DNA of 64,000 nt from Kuschelorhynchus macadamiae. Its lineage: Eukaryota; Arthropoda; Insecta; Coleoptera; Curculionidae. This document shows positions 46,700 through 58,793 of this stretch, piece by piece. The DNA is taken from NCBI GenBank assembly GCA_030620095.1, contig JAUTXW010001355.1:682001-746000 (forward strand), written 5' to 3'. Each line of letters starts with the position of its first letter. Within the stretch, counting starts at the first letter, position 1. A program made the translations under genes and the position numbers. The notes beneath the pieces are model-generated. The model was not told the origin of the DNA and did not search any database. It worked only from the letters and a program-made list of their open reading frames with translations.

Positions 46700-49379
46700 A
46701 AATAATGGGAGAAAAGCCTGTTTAAATGGGTCAAAAATTTCAGATCGACTGACGTTTAAAATTGATGTAAAATAGACCTTTTCCCATTTTTTTTTGACGA
46801 ATGGTTTACTTTTCGAAATGCAAGAAAAGTACCATAACCAAAATCTTTTTTAAAACATCAAATGCAGTTCTCAATTTAAAACAAGGCGCCAGAAAATTTG
46901 GTGAAACAACTATTATGCACAGTGAGCCTCAACGAGAATATTTATTAGCAAAATTGGCCAAAAAAAAAACAAAAACGAACTTTTGTTCAGAATATTTCGT
47001 ACATTCAAAGTCCACATTCATTCGAATCGTAGCTAATTCTTTTTTGAATTCATTTCTTTCGATTTTACATTTTTGAAAAATCCGTTATTCCGGAAAGGAC
47101 TAATTTCAATATGCCTTATATTAATTTCCTTTTTTTGGAAGGATTACTATTACCACATATTTTTACTCCGACACGTTAACTACCCAGAGAGCATGAGGTT
47201 GATATTTTTTTTATGGACAGGGGTTTGAGAAGTATTTAATTTTAAAGCGCTTTAAATTCTCTTTTCAACGCTCCCTAGTTTTGTTTGAACTTTATGATTT
47301 AACTTTTAAAAAATGATTACAGAGCGATACTATGGTTAAAATGTCTGCTTTTGAATAGCGAATTTTTGAACAAGAATGTTGAATTCAAAAAAAGGATCAG
47401 AGATGAGTCGATTTTGAATGTATAAAAGATGCTGAACAAATATGCGTATTCGGTTCTTTCGCAAATTTTGCTAACATATATTTTCATTAAAGCTCACTGT
47501 GTGTGAGATATTGTATTTAAACGAAAATTATACTATACCCCTTATTCCACAGTTATCAATTGATCATTTGTGTCTTATTTATGCCAAAATGCAATCAAAA
47601 ATATGTGAGTGATTTTTATGAGATTGTTATATTTTGTTATATTGTAGTAGAATAAAATACATAGTAGTTTCGTCTAGTATATTGGGACTAGCCAGTGAGC
47701 AGTTTTGAGAAGTTAGATATAATATTTTATAACTCGATATCCTAGTTTAGTTCATAAATATAATGATATATTAGAATTTTAAATAGCTTCCTTCCCCCTA
47801 TGTATCATTAGCATATATATTTTTTATTCGTTAAATTAGAGGTAATATATATAATACTTAGTTAGGTAGGTAATTCCTGTATATGTACTAAGGTAATACA
47901 AAACTCACAATCAACACATTTCTCCCTTAATATTATTTGCAAATAAAATGCATTATATTTATTTTAGTATAACACAGTTGCTCTTGTAACATTGACGTTG
48001 AACGCTTCAATTTAAATATTAGTATTATTATTTAGAAAAATATTATTTAGATGTGGCAGAAGTATTTATAAAAATATTCTACACAACTAATTCTCGGATT
48101 TACGCTCTTCTTTTGCTTCAGAAAACTTTCTCTTATCTCAGCCCCGCAAGAAATAATTTCAGCTAATTAACAGTTTATTTCCTGTATGCGATGTTGAAAA
48201 AATGACGTATTAATACTTTTAGAACCAACCAGATTCGGAATTTTTTTTCAACACTGAATAAAAGCACTTAGATAAATCAGCCATCGTCCCTGCGGATTTA
48301 TTGTATTTCTGCAATTTCTCTCATTCTTTCATGTGCTCTGTAAAGTCTGTATATCTAAGAAAGATTCCAAAACTCTCCCTGCAACTAGATCTAACTAAAT
48401 CTGTATACCTATTTTTGTTAACGAGTAGATATTTACGTTAATTATTATTTTTTGCCTTAAATTAAAAGACATGAATTAATCAATGGCATGTAAAAGTGCT
48501 GCGACATCTCAAGCCCACGACATATTTAGTTGAAAATAGTATCTTACGTTTTGCCACGTTTTCTATCTCTCCCATACTACTGTCCTTCTACCATCACTCG
48601 CAACATTTCTAAATATCATAAAATAACAAGCAAACAACCGATTTCTGCTTAACGTTACTAAGATGTAATTAATTTCACTATCCCATAAATTACCATCATC
48701 GGAACTGTTGAACTTCCAAGCAGCAAACGTCGATACATCTGAATTTCAGATGCTTCTATTGAATTTAGTACTTCTGTGTTTTAAGTCCGCATTTTCTTTT
48801 TCTATCACAAATCCGACCATACATCGTCACTATGAAATTATTTTGTGCTATATCCCAAAACATGCTTTTTGGGAAATTGCCTGTTATTAAATTGTTACCT
48901 TAAGTTTAAAATGGAAAATATTTGAGACAGAAGTTGGTAGTTGTTATTCTACATATTGTTGGACTGGGAGCGCGTCTTCATCATATGCCATGAAAAGAAA
49001 AGGACGTACGAGTTATAAGGGTCGATTAAGCTAGGCTAAGGAGAAGGTTGCTGTCTTTCCAAGTAAAAATGGCGAATGTAAAAATATTTTTTAATGGTTG
49101 TTAGAAGAAACGATAATTACATGAACGATACCTAAACATAAACTTACTAACTTTACTCGGTTCCTGATGACGATCTTATTTATACCAAGCCGCACAATTA
49201 AACACCTTGCTTTGGCTTTCAACCGGATGTCAACTTTGGTCGACCGATCCTGAACTGATTTGTTTAATTTTTGCGTTTGACATTGAATGAAGATTATGAT
49301 ACTCCGAATTTGGGATAGGTATTTCAGGCATTTTGAAGTCATGAAAATCTACTATTTTAATATTAGCGAATCAGGAATC
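46700..49379. other. No gene recognised
   Basis: AT-rich intron. The + frame 46801-47076 and others have no motif. Sequence around 48950-49370 is less AT-rich but gives no family match. Confidence 0.55.
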
Positions 49380-49800
49380 GAAGGTTTGGAAGGATTTTTG
49401 AGGATATTTCGCTACTGCCCAACATATGAGATTTGCCAAAAATGTATCCCAAAAAATATCCTTTAGGCACTTTGTAATTTTTTTTTAATTTCATTTATAG
49501 AATCTATAAATAAAAATCCCAGACCTTTTAAAAGGTTTTGAAGTATGATCCGACTTCCCTCACTTTGTTTGTTAATATAAGCAAAACATGTATTTTATAG
49601 TTTATTCATTAATTAATATTGAAAATATGAGCGAAAAAGCCTGACGAATTCCTTGTCATAAATAGAGATAAAATGCGATAAAAAAAAGTCTTATGCGTGG
49701 ACATAAGTAAGAGGGAGAACGTTCATCAGAATCTGCCGGCAGCTGCCGGGGTCTTGGTCTACTAGCCTGGGATTCGTTTCTGAGCGACCACATGACATTC
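49380..49800 (-). repeat. SINE-like dispersed repeat, copy 2
   Basis: Inverted relative to the copy at 55130-55740. Shared phrases (minus strand) include GAACGTTCTC.CTCTTACTTATGTC, CATAAGACTTTTT, GATTCTATAAAT, AAAGTGCCT..AGGATATTTTTTGGGATACATTTTT and ATCTCATATGTT. Its front on the minus strand (49800-49745) reads ACGAATCCCAGG, which resembles a tRNA B box. Confidence 0.6.
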
Positions 49801-50004
49801 GGACTGTTTATAGATGATTTTGGAGTTAACTATTCTTGAGCAACAATAAGATTTATAGTAACTGTAATAATAAAGTTTAATTAACTTATATATTTCATCA
49901 TTTTTTCTCTAAAAAAAGATAATAAATTTGCTAAGAACAATCATTCAAAAACAAAATAATTTATTTCAGTTAATCATTTTAATATTTAATATTTTTTTAA
50001 TATA

Positions 50005-50769
50005 AAGCATGTGCGTGGAATTGGGTAACATATGGACAAATTTTTATTTGTGATTTTAGGGGAAAATGTTATTCTTCATAAAAAGTTTCGTTTATCTGAA
50101 AAATAAGAATCGTCTAAAAAGAAATGTCATTTTATATACAGAAATAAATATCAAAAAATTAAATTCAACTTTTTGAGACAGTTAAATTAAAGATCTTGCA
50201 AATACAAGGCAAAAAGCTTGTAGAAGTTTTTTGATAATAGACTTTGGTTTCGAGAAAATTAATGGTGAATATGTAAAAATGACGAACTTTTACAAATTTA
50301 CCATTAAAAGTCTACTATCAAAAAACTCCTAAAAGCTTTTTGACTTGTATTTGCTGGGTATTTAGTTTGGCTGTCTCAAAAAATAGAATTTATCTTCTTT
50401 GTTTTGCAAACTTCTATTGGATTTATTTCGTACCCTGTACAAAAAAAAACATTTTTTTTTAAATCAATGTTATGTTTCAGATAAGCAAAACTTTTTATGA
50501 TGAAAACTTTTTCGCCTAAAATCACAAATAGAAAAGTTGTCCAAGTGTCACCCATATTGACCATTACATTACCTAAAAAATTCACCTTGCTTTTGCTTTG
50601 CTACTTGCGTTTGCCTGTTTTTTTTGCGCTACTTGTATATTATATGGCAATTATTTTGCAGTCAAACTTGTTTGTTTAATAAGGAAAACTTTTCTGCAGA
50701 ATAACTCTTTTTTGATAAAATCGGTAACTAAAAGTTTTTCATATGTTACCTAAATCCACACACACGCTG
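50005..50769. mobile_element. Hairpin (fold-back) MITE, 765 bp, TA-flanked
   Basis: The left arm (50005-50270) and right arm (50285-50769) are inverted copies with little loop. Ends are AAGCATGTGCGTGGAATTGG and, reversed, CAGCGTGTGTGTGGATTTAG, then GGTAACATATG on both. Other shared phrases are TTTGTGATTTTAGG and CATAAAAAGTTT. The right arm has about 170 bp extra (50572-50740). TA flanks at 50003-50004 and 50770-50771. No coding region. Confidence 0.75.
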
Positions 50770-51647
50770 TATAACTCGAATCTAGACAATATTAATCCCC
50801 ATAGTTCAAGTACATTTTTATTATTAACTTAATTAATATATAAATAGATATATTATTTCTTTAATAAGGAAAGGTGTCAGTGAAAAATGATTTGTTCAAC
50901 AATCAATTCATAGAAATCAAATTCACTTTGTTATAAAAAAATCAAAATGAAAGCTGTAAATTTATATTTTTTATTCTCCAACCCAGATCAATGTGTTATT
51001 TGATATTTCTTTATATTGTTTACTATTTCGATTTTAATAGACACCGATAATCGAAAACATGACGAAGGTAAACACATGTAATTGGCCGAATAAATAATTT
51101 TGGCTTTGATTTTAATTCCTTATCTTTACTTGTTTATTTGTCTGTAAACTCAGCTTTAACATGGGCTGCTTCATCTTAATCAATATTTTGTTTTTGCCTG
51201 GAAATTTTTTTTTTAATTTGTCTCCAATAAATAGTCAAATAATTTCTAAAAATGAAAAAGAAATATTTTATTTTCATCTAAAACAGAAGGCGGCATACAG
51301 TGTCTATCGAACCAGTAAAATTAATATTTTCTATCGCGCAAGTCTCATCTTCTCCTTAAGGACGATAAACTACTTTGGAAAAGTAAATGTGCATTTCGGC
51401 AAATGCTTGTAAAATACGGAGTGCGCAAAAGTTGCTAGTGTAATTCCACTTTATATGGAGGCAAATTTGATGAATCATAGTTTTCCAATACTTAATCGGT
51501 TCTTAAATCTTAAAGTTTTTTGATACCCTTTAATAGATTTTAGTATTTGATATATGGTTGTAATTGCAATCCGTAATGGCATGAAACCCACGTAATAACA
51601 ACACACTGATTGTTCTAATTCAGTAGACAACTGTAATATACGTATGT

Positions 51648-52322
51648 GGCCGAATGGTCATTGGGGTACCTAGGATTTACTTTAAACTGTATGATTTTAA
51701 TATCAGGAGGCAATACCCGGATAACAGCAAATATACCTGACTACTAGAGCTATACTTTGCATCCGGTGGCGTAGCCTAGAAGGACTTTTCAATTTCCATC
51801 ATTTTTTGGCTGCTACCAATTTTCTTCTGATCTCTCGGAAACTATACATAGAATCAAAATTATATTTACAGGAAATATTCTTGCCTACTAGAGCTATACT
51901 TTGCACCCAGAGGCGTACCCTTGCAGGGATTTTGAATTTCTATAGTTTTTTTGGCTACTATACTTGAAAACTATACATATAATCAAAATAATATTTACAG
52001 GGAATATACCTAGCCTATTAGAGCTACAGTTTGCACCCAGTGGCGTACCCTTGGAAAGTGTATCTCTAGTAGGCAGGTATATTTCCGGTAAATATTATTT
52101 TGATTCTATATTCAGTCTTCCAAAAAATGGTAAAATAACGTAATTAAATATGTTGAAATCTGACTTGTCTTGCAATGGTACACCACTGGGTAGCATGCGA
52201 TCAATGCAAGTTACTGATTTACATATGCGGTTTTCCGGGTATATCCTCCTAACATTAAAATCATACAGTATAAAATAAATCCTACGACAATGACCATTTG
52301 GGTACATTCGGCATTTTGGCCG
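51648..52322. mobile_element. Fold-back element carrying a 3-unit tandem array
   Basis: Inverted arms: left 51648-51735 (GGCCGAATGGTCATTGG, ACTGTATGATTTTAAT, GGAGG.AATACCCGG) and right 52190-52322 reversed (ATGGTCATTG, ACTGTATGATTTTAAT, GGAGGATATACCCGG). Between them three units of about 135-139 bp start with CTA.TAGAGCTA.A.TTTGCA at about 51742, 51881 and 52015, each containing GTGGCGTA or AGGCGTACCC. No coding region. Confidence 0.7.
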
Positions 52323-52518
52323 CTAACTTCTGGCCAGCAACTCCACATCCATTTGTGATATGTTAATTAATTTTTTTTATCTCCGTTGCCATGCGCCATA
52401 ACGATTGTCAGACTGTTACACAATCTGTCACTAAAACTTTATTGATTTAAAAATCTCAAGGAACAGTACAAAAGCAACTCAAAATAAATTTCCCCGTGGT
52501 CACGTCTGTTCAAAAAAA

Positions 52519-52533
52519 AAATAATAATAATAA
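52519..52533. repeat. (AAT)n tract, 5' side of R4-2
   Basis: AATAATAATAATAA immediately before the first recognisable codon of the R4-2 LINE. Confidence 0.8.
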
Positions 52534-52618
52534 ATAGACTATAAAAAGGCGTTTTACACTGTCAAACCTTCCACATTCCTGGCTCATAGACGTACTAAGA
52601 ATATACAAAATTCACCCT

Positions 52619-53026
52619 ATGATCATTAATTTCTTGGAATTTATCAAGCACCAGTGGAGAACGCACCTGATGATCTATAATGGCGATCAATTTCTTACCT
52701 CCGATGAGATACACATCAATAGGGGAATTTACCAAGGAGACTCGTTAAGTCCACTTTGGTTTTGCTTAGCGATGAACCCCCTATCCACGTTGCTCAACAA
52801 TACAGGACATGGCTTCAACATCAAAGCCAATAGAGTCAATTCCCGAACCATATCTCACCTTCTGTACATGGATGATATTAAGCTCTATGGTGGAAACCAC
52901 ACCCAACCAAAAAATCATATTGACGTGACACCTTCTCGAAAGACATCCATATGGAATTTGGAAGGAATGGAAAAATGTAAAGCCTTAAACATCGAAAATG
53001 GAGAAATAGTTCTAGCGATGAACTAA
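52619..53026 (+). pseudogene. R4-2 reverse transcriptase segment
   Basis: Open frame of 135 codons. It covers QWRTHLMIYNGDQF, motif B (GIYQGDSLSPLWFCLAMNPL at about residues 37-56) and motif C (LYMDDIKLY at about 82-90), then MEKCKALNIENGEI. It is preceded by the motif A piece (52537-52618) in a different frame. The sequence continues past the stop at 53024-53026 with broken coding up to LEGLQRTTRL near 53190. Confidence 0.82.
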
Positions 53027-53195
53027 GGAGAGACCTACAAATACCTAGAATTCCAACAAGCTAGACTGCTCCAGGATAAGCAAGGAAAGACCAAGCTGAA
53101 AAATCAGTACATTCAAAGAGTGCGAACTCTTCTGAAGGCGGAACTGAACGCCAGAAATCTTGAAATGGACTAACACAGAGCTAGAGGGACTGCAA

Positions 53196-53960
53196 CGAAC
53201 TACTCGCCTAATGATGACCTAGGAGACATATTATTTGAATTATTACGAGTTGGTTTGGGAGGAGAAATACTAAGATTGTGTTGGAGGCTACTGGGGGGTA
53301 GAGACGTTATAGTTTGTATTTGATGAGAATTATTGACAGGTTCATTATTATAGTTAGGACGGTATCGTCGCTGTTGTTGAGGTATCTCTGAAAGCATTTG
53401 AGGTCTGTTTGAACTACGGGGATTGGTATAATTTTGACGATAATTGTTCCCATTATAATTATTGTTAAAATTTCGTGAATTTGTATTTTGATTGTAATTA
53501 TGATTATCGTTTCCCCTGTAAGAAAAATTACTTCTAGCATTAATAGGTTGTTCCCCGTTATAATTTTGCCCATTTGAAGAATTTGCGTTAAAATGTTGTT
53601 GTGGACTGAAGCTTTGATAATTAGGATTATTAAAATTATTTCTTTCCATATTTTGTTCATATTGTATAAGTTGCCTACATTGAGAAGTTATATGATTATT
53701 TTTATGACAGAACATTTACAAGAGTTTAGGATTTTGGTTATTAAAATTTCTATTTCCCTGACCCACAAAACCTACATTTTTAAAATTTGAATTTTTTGCT
53801 CTAACGTTGTTTTCGAGTTCCATTTCGATTGCTAATGATAATGCCCTGTCTAAATCTGTTGTGTTTTCAGCAATTACTCGAATTTGTATTTTTTCATCAT
53901 TTAGCCCTTGTCTAAACGTGTTTACTAAAATTGACTCTAAATTTTCTATTAATACCTTAG
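53196..53960 (-). pseudogene. LTR-retrotransposon gag fragment inside R4-2
   Basis: The minus strand encodes, from about 53960, FRQGLNDEKIQIRVIAENTT and LDRALSLAIEMELENN, a capsid-end pattern of insect retrotransposon gag proteins. It continues to a CCHC zinc knuckle (MFCHKNNHITSQCRQ at the start of ORF 53200-53715) and a long Asn-rich tail ending SLGE at 53200. A stop lies just before the knuckle. No protease, RT or LTR is present. Part of the R4-2 protein seems lost at the junctions. Confidence 0.72.
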
Positions 53961-54219
53961 CAGAATTATGTTCAAGTACAAGTCACAACACCCAAGGTCA
54001 CCAACTCTCCGAATGACCACGAAGAGAAGATGGAAGACCAATTCGCACTCCCGACAGCTCCAAAAATTGAAAGATTTCTTCTCCAACATGGCCCAAACAT
54101 CAAGCCTCCACCGCATAGTGAACTTAGGTGACAACTCGTACTCTCCACTCAATCTCACTAGTGACAACATCATCCTAAAGTAACTTTCAGACCCTGACAA
54201 AAAAGAACAGTGGGCTCAA

Positions 54220-54926
54220 ATGGCACTGCACGACCGACATCACAATGACTTGAATCAGCCACACATAGATAAGGAAGTATCCAACAGGTGGCTGAAGGAT
54301 GGAGAAGTATTCCCAGAGACAGAAGGATTTATGATGGTAATACAGGACCAAGTTATTAAAACACGAAATTACACGAAATTCATCATCAAAGACCGGTCGG
54401 TTGAATCCGATAACTGTCGAAAATATAGCGAGAGATCAGAGACTATACAGCATATAACATCTGGCTGCACTTACCTAGCAAATACGGACTACCTCCAGTG
54501 CCCTATTATAAATACTAACCAAGTTCAGTGCTTGAACATAATGCTTTCAAAGTGTACTACGACCGGGCAATTATCACCGACACACGGGTGACGAATAATC
54601 GGCCTGATGTGGTACTGTTAAATAAGGAAACAAAGACAGCTTATTTGGTAGATGTCGCTGTACACAACAATAATAACGTGTTGGCTAAATATCGAGAGAT
54701 AAAGGCCAAATACGCGGAGCTGGCCACCGCGATACAGCAGATGTGGCGACTGAATAAGGTTCATGTAATACCGATCATCGTATCATCAACTGGACTTGTT
54801 CCAAAAACACTAGAACAGAACCTAAAAAAAATCGGACTGCATACTAATACTTTCATCGACATCCAGGAGGCAGTCCTGCTCAGTACTTGTCACATAGTGA
54901 GAAAATTCTTACGAGACAACACATAG
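54220..54926 (+). pseudogene. R4-2 C-terminal region with restriction-like endonuclease
   Basis: Two overlapping frames. 54220-54591 has DRHHNDLNQPHIDKEVSNRW, GFMMVIQDQVIKTRNYTKF and a Cys/His pattern (NCRKYSERSETIQHITSGC). 54528-54926 has the nuclease: NRPDVVLLNKETKTAYLVDV with the PD..D catalytic pattern, VAVHNNNN, KYREIKAKYAEL and VIPIIVSSTGLVPKTL. This nuclease cleaves the target DNA in this LINE group, which lacks the APE-type enzyme. One frameshift separates the frames near 54550. Confidence 0.86.
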
Positions 54927-55003
54927 AACTAATAAAAACCAGCCCACTCCTTTTGATGCATGCATCCGGGATCAACATTTGTTGAGAAATTGATTGTCAA
55001 TAA

Positions 55004-55018
55004 CAATAATAATAATAG
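55004..55018. repeat. (AAT)n tract, 3' side of R4-2
   Basis: AATAATAATAATA directly after the R4-2 3' tail. It matches the tract on the 5' side. Confidence 0.8.
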
Positions 55019-55129
55019 TTTTATTATTAAAAACTGCTCCAAAATGCTCTGTAAACAGCTAAGGCTCCTATGTTCAGGAAGCGCCTTTGACTCCTCGATC
55101 TGCCCGTTAGTCGTTCACTAAGGTTTATT

Positions 55130-55740
55130 TATTTTGTGGTATGTAATTTAATACGAAATTGTGTTTTAAATATCGGATTGCATTTTTGATTAGGCCAGGT
55201 TCGGTTGTTCTTTTTTTGGAGTGATGTAAAAGAGTGTATTTATAATAAAAAATAAATATTAACACGGTTTCCTGACCAATAGAAGCCTCAATTTTCACAA
55301 GTCTAGGAGGATCTGATAAACGTTCTCTCTCTTACTTATGTCTCGCATAAGACTTTTTAGTCGCACTCATTTAAAATATTTATTTGTGACAGGTAATAAT
55401 TTAAAACCGTCGTATCCGTCCGGTTTTTTTACACATATTTTCAATATTAACTAATGAATATACTAAAAAAATATCAGAGTGCCTAAAATATATTTTTTCA
55501 TATATTAATAAAACAAGGTCTGTGATTGTTATTTACAGATTCTATAAATGCTAAAATAAGAAATTTAAAAAACTACAAAGTGCCTTAAGGATATTTTTTG
55601 GGATACATTTTTTGCGAATCTCATATGTTACGCAATAGCTAAATAACCGCAAAAGTTCTCCCAGAACTCGTATTCCCAATTCACTAACACTGAAATAGTA
55701 CTTCTTTATAATTTCAAAATGCCTTAAATACCTACACCAA
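55130..55740 (+). repeat. SINE-like dispersed repeat, copy 3 (longest)
   Basis: The first half matches 32185-32425, the second half matches 49380-49740 in reverse. Together these show one family of about 600 bp. No coding region, no poly-A tail seen. Confidence 0.6.
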
Positions 55741-58426
55741 ACTTATCACCAGATCTGGTCTATTTGTCATTTTTTTAACTTTTCAAGCGTCTAGGAATTA
55801 TTATATATTAAAGAATTTTTTGAATATTTAATAATTAAAGTAAATTGAAATTTATTAAATATTGGAATATTATAGATGCAGCATATTCCAAGATTCAAAA
55901 TGTACGGGATTCTTGGTTATAAACTAAATTGTACTTTAAATATAATATATCAAATAAAATGTGTACAGTGGGTCAAAAGATGTTTTTAATAGGACAAACT
56001 TATTTTTTAAGCATTCACGCAACCAGACTTTCAGTTCTGGGAGGGGCGTTTGAATCTGTTTTGAATTTGAATCTAGCGGTGAAAATGATAAAAATAAATA
56101 AGAGACTAAACAATGACATTAACACTAAAAGCAGACTGTTATTATGAACTGCTAATAATGTATTTTACTGGAATTTAAAAAATTGGTTTCCTAGATAAGA
56201 ATTTGCAAAAGCAAAAATATTTTCGGGAGGAGAAGGGGGAAGTCCGGATTTTCTAGCTATTTGCCGTGTTGTAAAATACGGTTTTCCGTTAAATATTTGA
56301 ATTTCGAATACATTAAACAGCCAAACACACAAAAATACGTCAAAATGATTACAAGAATTTAATTTTATTACCATTACAAAGTTCACCCAAGCTAAACATA
56401 GTTAAAAATATATTAAAAACCAAAAGCCTGAAAACCTAGGGCGCGATTCACTTCACCCTCTTAATTTTTGTTAAAAATTAAAAATATTGTGACGATAATT
56501 TATGATAGTTAAAGGGTCCAAGTATGAGTAAAAAAACAGCGCCAAATGCCTAACATTGACCCTGGCATTACGGCAGAAAAAAGACATGACATTTCGTGAC
56601 CAAATAAATTAATAAATAAACGATGACAAAAATATCAGACGGCTTGTGATCGGGTTTCGAATTATTCTTTTGTATAACTTCAAAGCACTTAATTATAAAT
56701 ACACAACATCGCTCCGATTTTTACCTCTTTTTTCGCAGTTACGACTATTTTGCAACGAAAATATTACATGGCAAGTTCTAAATCGACTACATCTTGTAGA
56801 GAATTTCATAGCGATGAAATTCACAACAATTTATTTTTTCCTGAAGTGTATATCTACAAAGTTATTTTGAAAAATAGGAAAAAATAAAAGCCTTTTTTCC
56901 ATTTTCCGATTTTTCCTGTAAATAGGCTTTTTTCGCTGGAGCAAATTCATATTCTCATTATATATATTATTTCTGAGAGATTCTCGTCAAAATTTGGGAT
57001 ACGTCACACTATAGTCACAACTGGATTGTTTTGGGGTTAATTCTCCTAGTGTAACTACACTATGAGAGATACGGAAATGGTTACAGAATGTCAACGAATT
57101 AGATTTCGGCTAATCCTTGATCTCGCGTTAAAAAGTAGTACAAAACATCTAATATGTTCAGAAGGAGCTGCACAATCAGAAACTACATAAGACTTTTATT
57201 TTTTAGCCTAATGGTTAATATAAGATTAGGTTCGTGTAAAAAGATCACTATAAAATTTTATTTTTGATCATTTAAACAAGATATAAAGGCAACAAAAAAA
57301 ACGTTGACCAAAATGCCGAGAAATGAAGCCCTGTTCACAGTTCACATTAGAGAATAAGAAAATGATACCTAGAAGATAACCCTAAAAAATCTTTATATTA
57401 TATTGCCTGCAGAAAACCATAATTTTGAAAATAAAAAGGCACAAGGTAATTGTTTTAAGTAAACAAGTTCGTGGGATATTGCCCAAATTCTTTCTGAAAA
57501 CTTTCATATAAAGGTAATTATCTGATTTAACTCGACATAGAACAAGCTAATTCTTACAATTTTTTTATGTAAATGTCATATTTTATATAAGAAAAAAGGA
57601 TTTAGAACAAAATAATTCTAGAGTGACGACATAGTATTGAGCTTATAGTTACGGTCAATTTCATATCGACATAAGCCTTGTTGGCATTATTTAAAAGTCT
57701 TTGTCATTTTTCAGTTCTGTATTTTACTTCTGTGTCGAAATTTCAGCCAGATTCTCGTTCATTAACAATCTTGCATCCAGATATTGTCATTATTCCTGCT
57801 GATGGTTTAGTGTTTTTGATAGCTACTGTCAAGCAACTTACTTAGTATCCACCAACTACTTGTAACAATATCTAAATTCCTGGACGCTGCTGGTTACCAA
57901 GAGAATGTCAGTGGCATACTTTATGTTATTGATGTGTGTACTTGATAGTTATCAACTATCTTTTCAGCATAAATGGCACGAACATATTCAAAGCTGCGAA
58001 TGCTTTTGGTTTTGATTGAAATCGTTTTCATAATCAGCAAAATGGAGTTTTTTTGTTCTCAATCCACCCGTGATCCTAAGTTATAGTGTGTGTTATACTG
58101 AGTGTCTGTATATATTTTGTATAAACTCGATTTTGTAGTAATTGTATACCATAATCTATAGAAAATTGGTTTTTAAAACGATCGTTTTAATGTGTGAAAT
58201 TGTTATATTATAACGCAATATATATTTCTTCACTACATAAAATTAATTATCGTAAACTCACGTACATATACATGAAGGATCTTGTAATATACATGGATAG
58301 TTGTTAGACATCAGATTCGATTAACTAATTAGTATATCTGACTTTTGCAAGCTTTTTAGTGATTTTTAGAAGCCAATGTTGCGCACTTGAAATTTAAATT
58401 TCACTAACCTATATCTTCAATTTCAG
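55741..58426. other. para: No gene recognised; end of the 22.7-kb intron
   Basis: AT-rich. Frames 55929-56147, 56165-56386 and 56646-56870 have no motifs. The final 30 bp before 58427 form a normal acceptor (ATATCTTCAATTTCAG). Confidence 0.6.
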
Positions 58427-58518
58427 TTATGTTACTATGGGTATAGATCTGGGAAACTTAGCTGCCTTAAGAACATTTAGGGTACTCCGAGCCCTAAAAA
58501 CTGTTGCCATTGTGCCCG
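58427..58518 (+). CDS. para: Voltage-gated sodium channel alpha subunit, domain I S3-S4 exon
   Basis: 92-bp exon between TTTCAG and GTAAGT. It encodes YVTMGIDLGNLAALRTFRVL and RALKTVAIVPG (last Gly split). This is the end of S3 and the voltage-sensing S4 helix of domain I, with positive residues every third position (RTFRVLRALK). Separated by only 62 bp from the next exon. Confidence 0.98.
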
Positions 58519-58580
58519 GTAAGTAATTGGAATGGTAAGGCAGGTTTTCTAGCTTAACTATATTTTTGTCGTATTTTTAG

Positions 58581-58793
58581 GTTTGAAGACCATTGTAGGT
58601 GCCGTTATAGAATCTGTAAAAAATCTACGAGATGTGATAATTTTAACAATGTTTTCCCTTTCGGTTTTCGCTCTTATGGGTTTACAAATTTACATGGGTG
58701 TTCTGACACAAAAATGTATAAAAAACTTTCCTACGGACGGCTCTTGGGGTAACCTTACAGACGAAAACTGGGAGCTGTTTAACCAAAATAAGT
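58581..58793 (+). CDS. para: Voltage-gated sodium channel alpha subunit, domain I S4-S5 linker, S5 and turret exon
   Basis: 213-bp exon. It encodes LKTIVGAVIESVKNLRDVII (S4-S5 linker), LTMFSLSVFALMGLQIYMGV (S5) and the first half of the extracellular turret, LTQKCIKNFPTDGSWGNLTD, then ENWELFNQNK. There is a potential N-glycosylation site (NLT). It ends with one base of a Ser codon before GTAAGC. It continues at 62135 after a 3.3-kb intron. Confidence 0.98.

Larger units (their letters stand above)
52537..55003 (+). mobile_element. R4/Dong-like non-LTR retrotransposon (R4-2), 5'-truncated, interrupted
   Basis: A second LINE of the same group as R4-1. It begins exactly at RT motif A (DYKKAFYTVK at 52537) and runs through motif B (IYQGDSLSPLWFCLAMNPL), motif C (HLLYMDDIKLYGG) and the thumb to about 53195. 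After a gag insert it resumes at about 53960 with the post-RT region and ends in the restriction-like endonuclease at 54926, followed by a short 3' tail and an (AAT)n tract. Frameshifts are present; inactive. Confidence 0.85.
35747..58426 (+). other. para: 22.68-kb intron of the sodium channel gene within S3
   Basis: Intron between codon bases 2 and 3 of the last Ala of the S2-S3 exon; donor GTGAGT, acceptor TTTCAG. It contains most of the insertions listed below (TIR elements, LINEs, SINE-like repeats). No additional or alternative channel exon was recognised inside it by its protein sequence. Confidence 0.93.
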
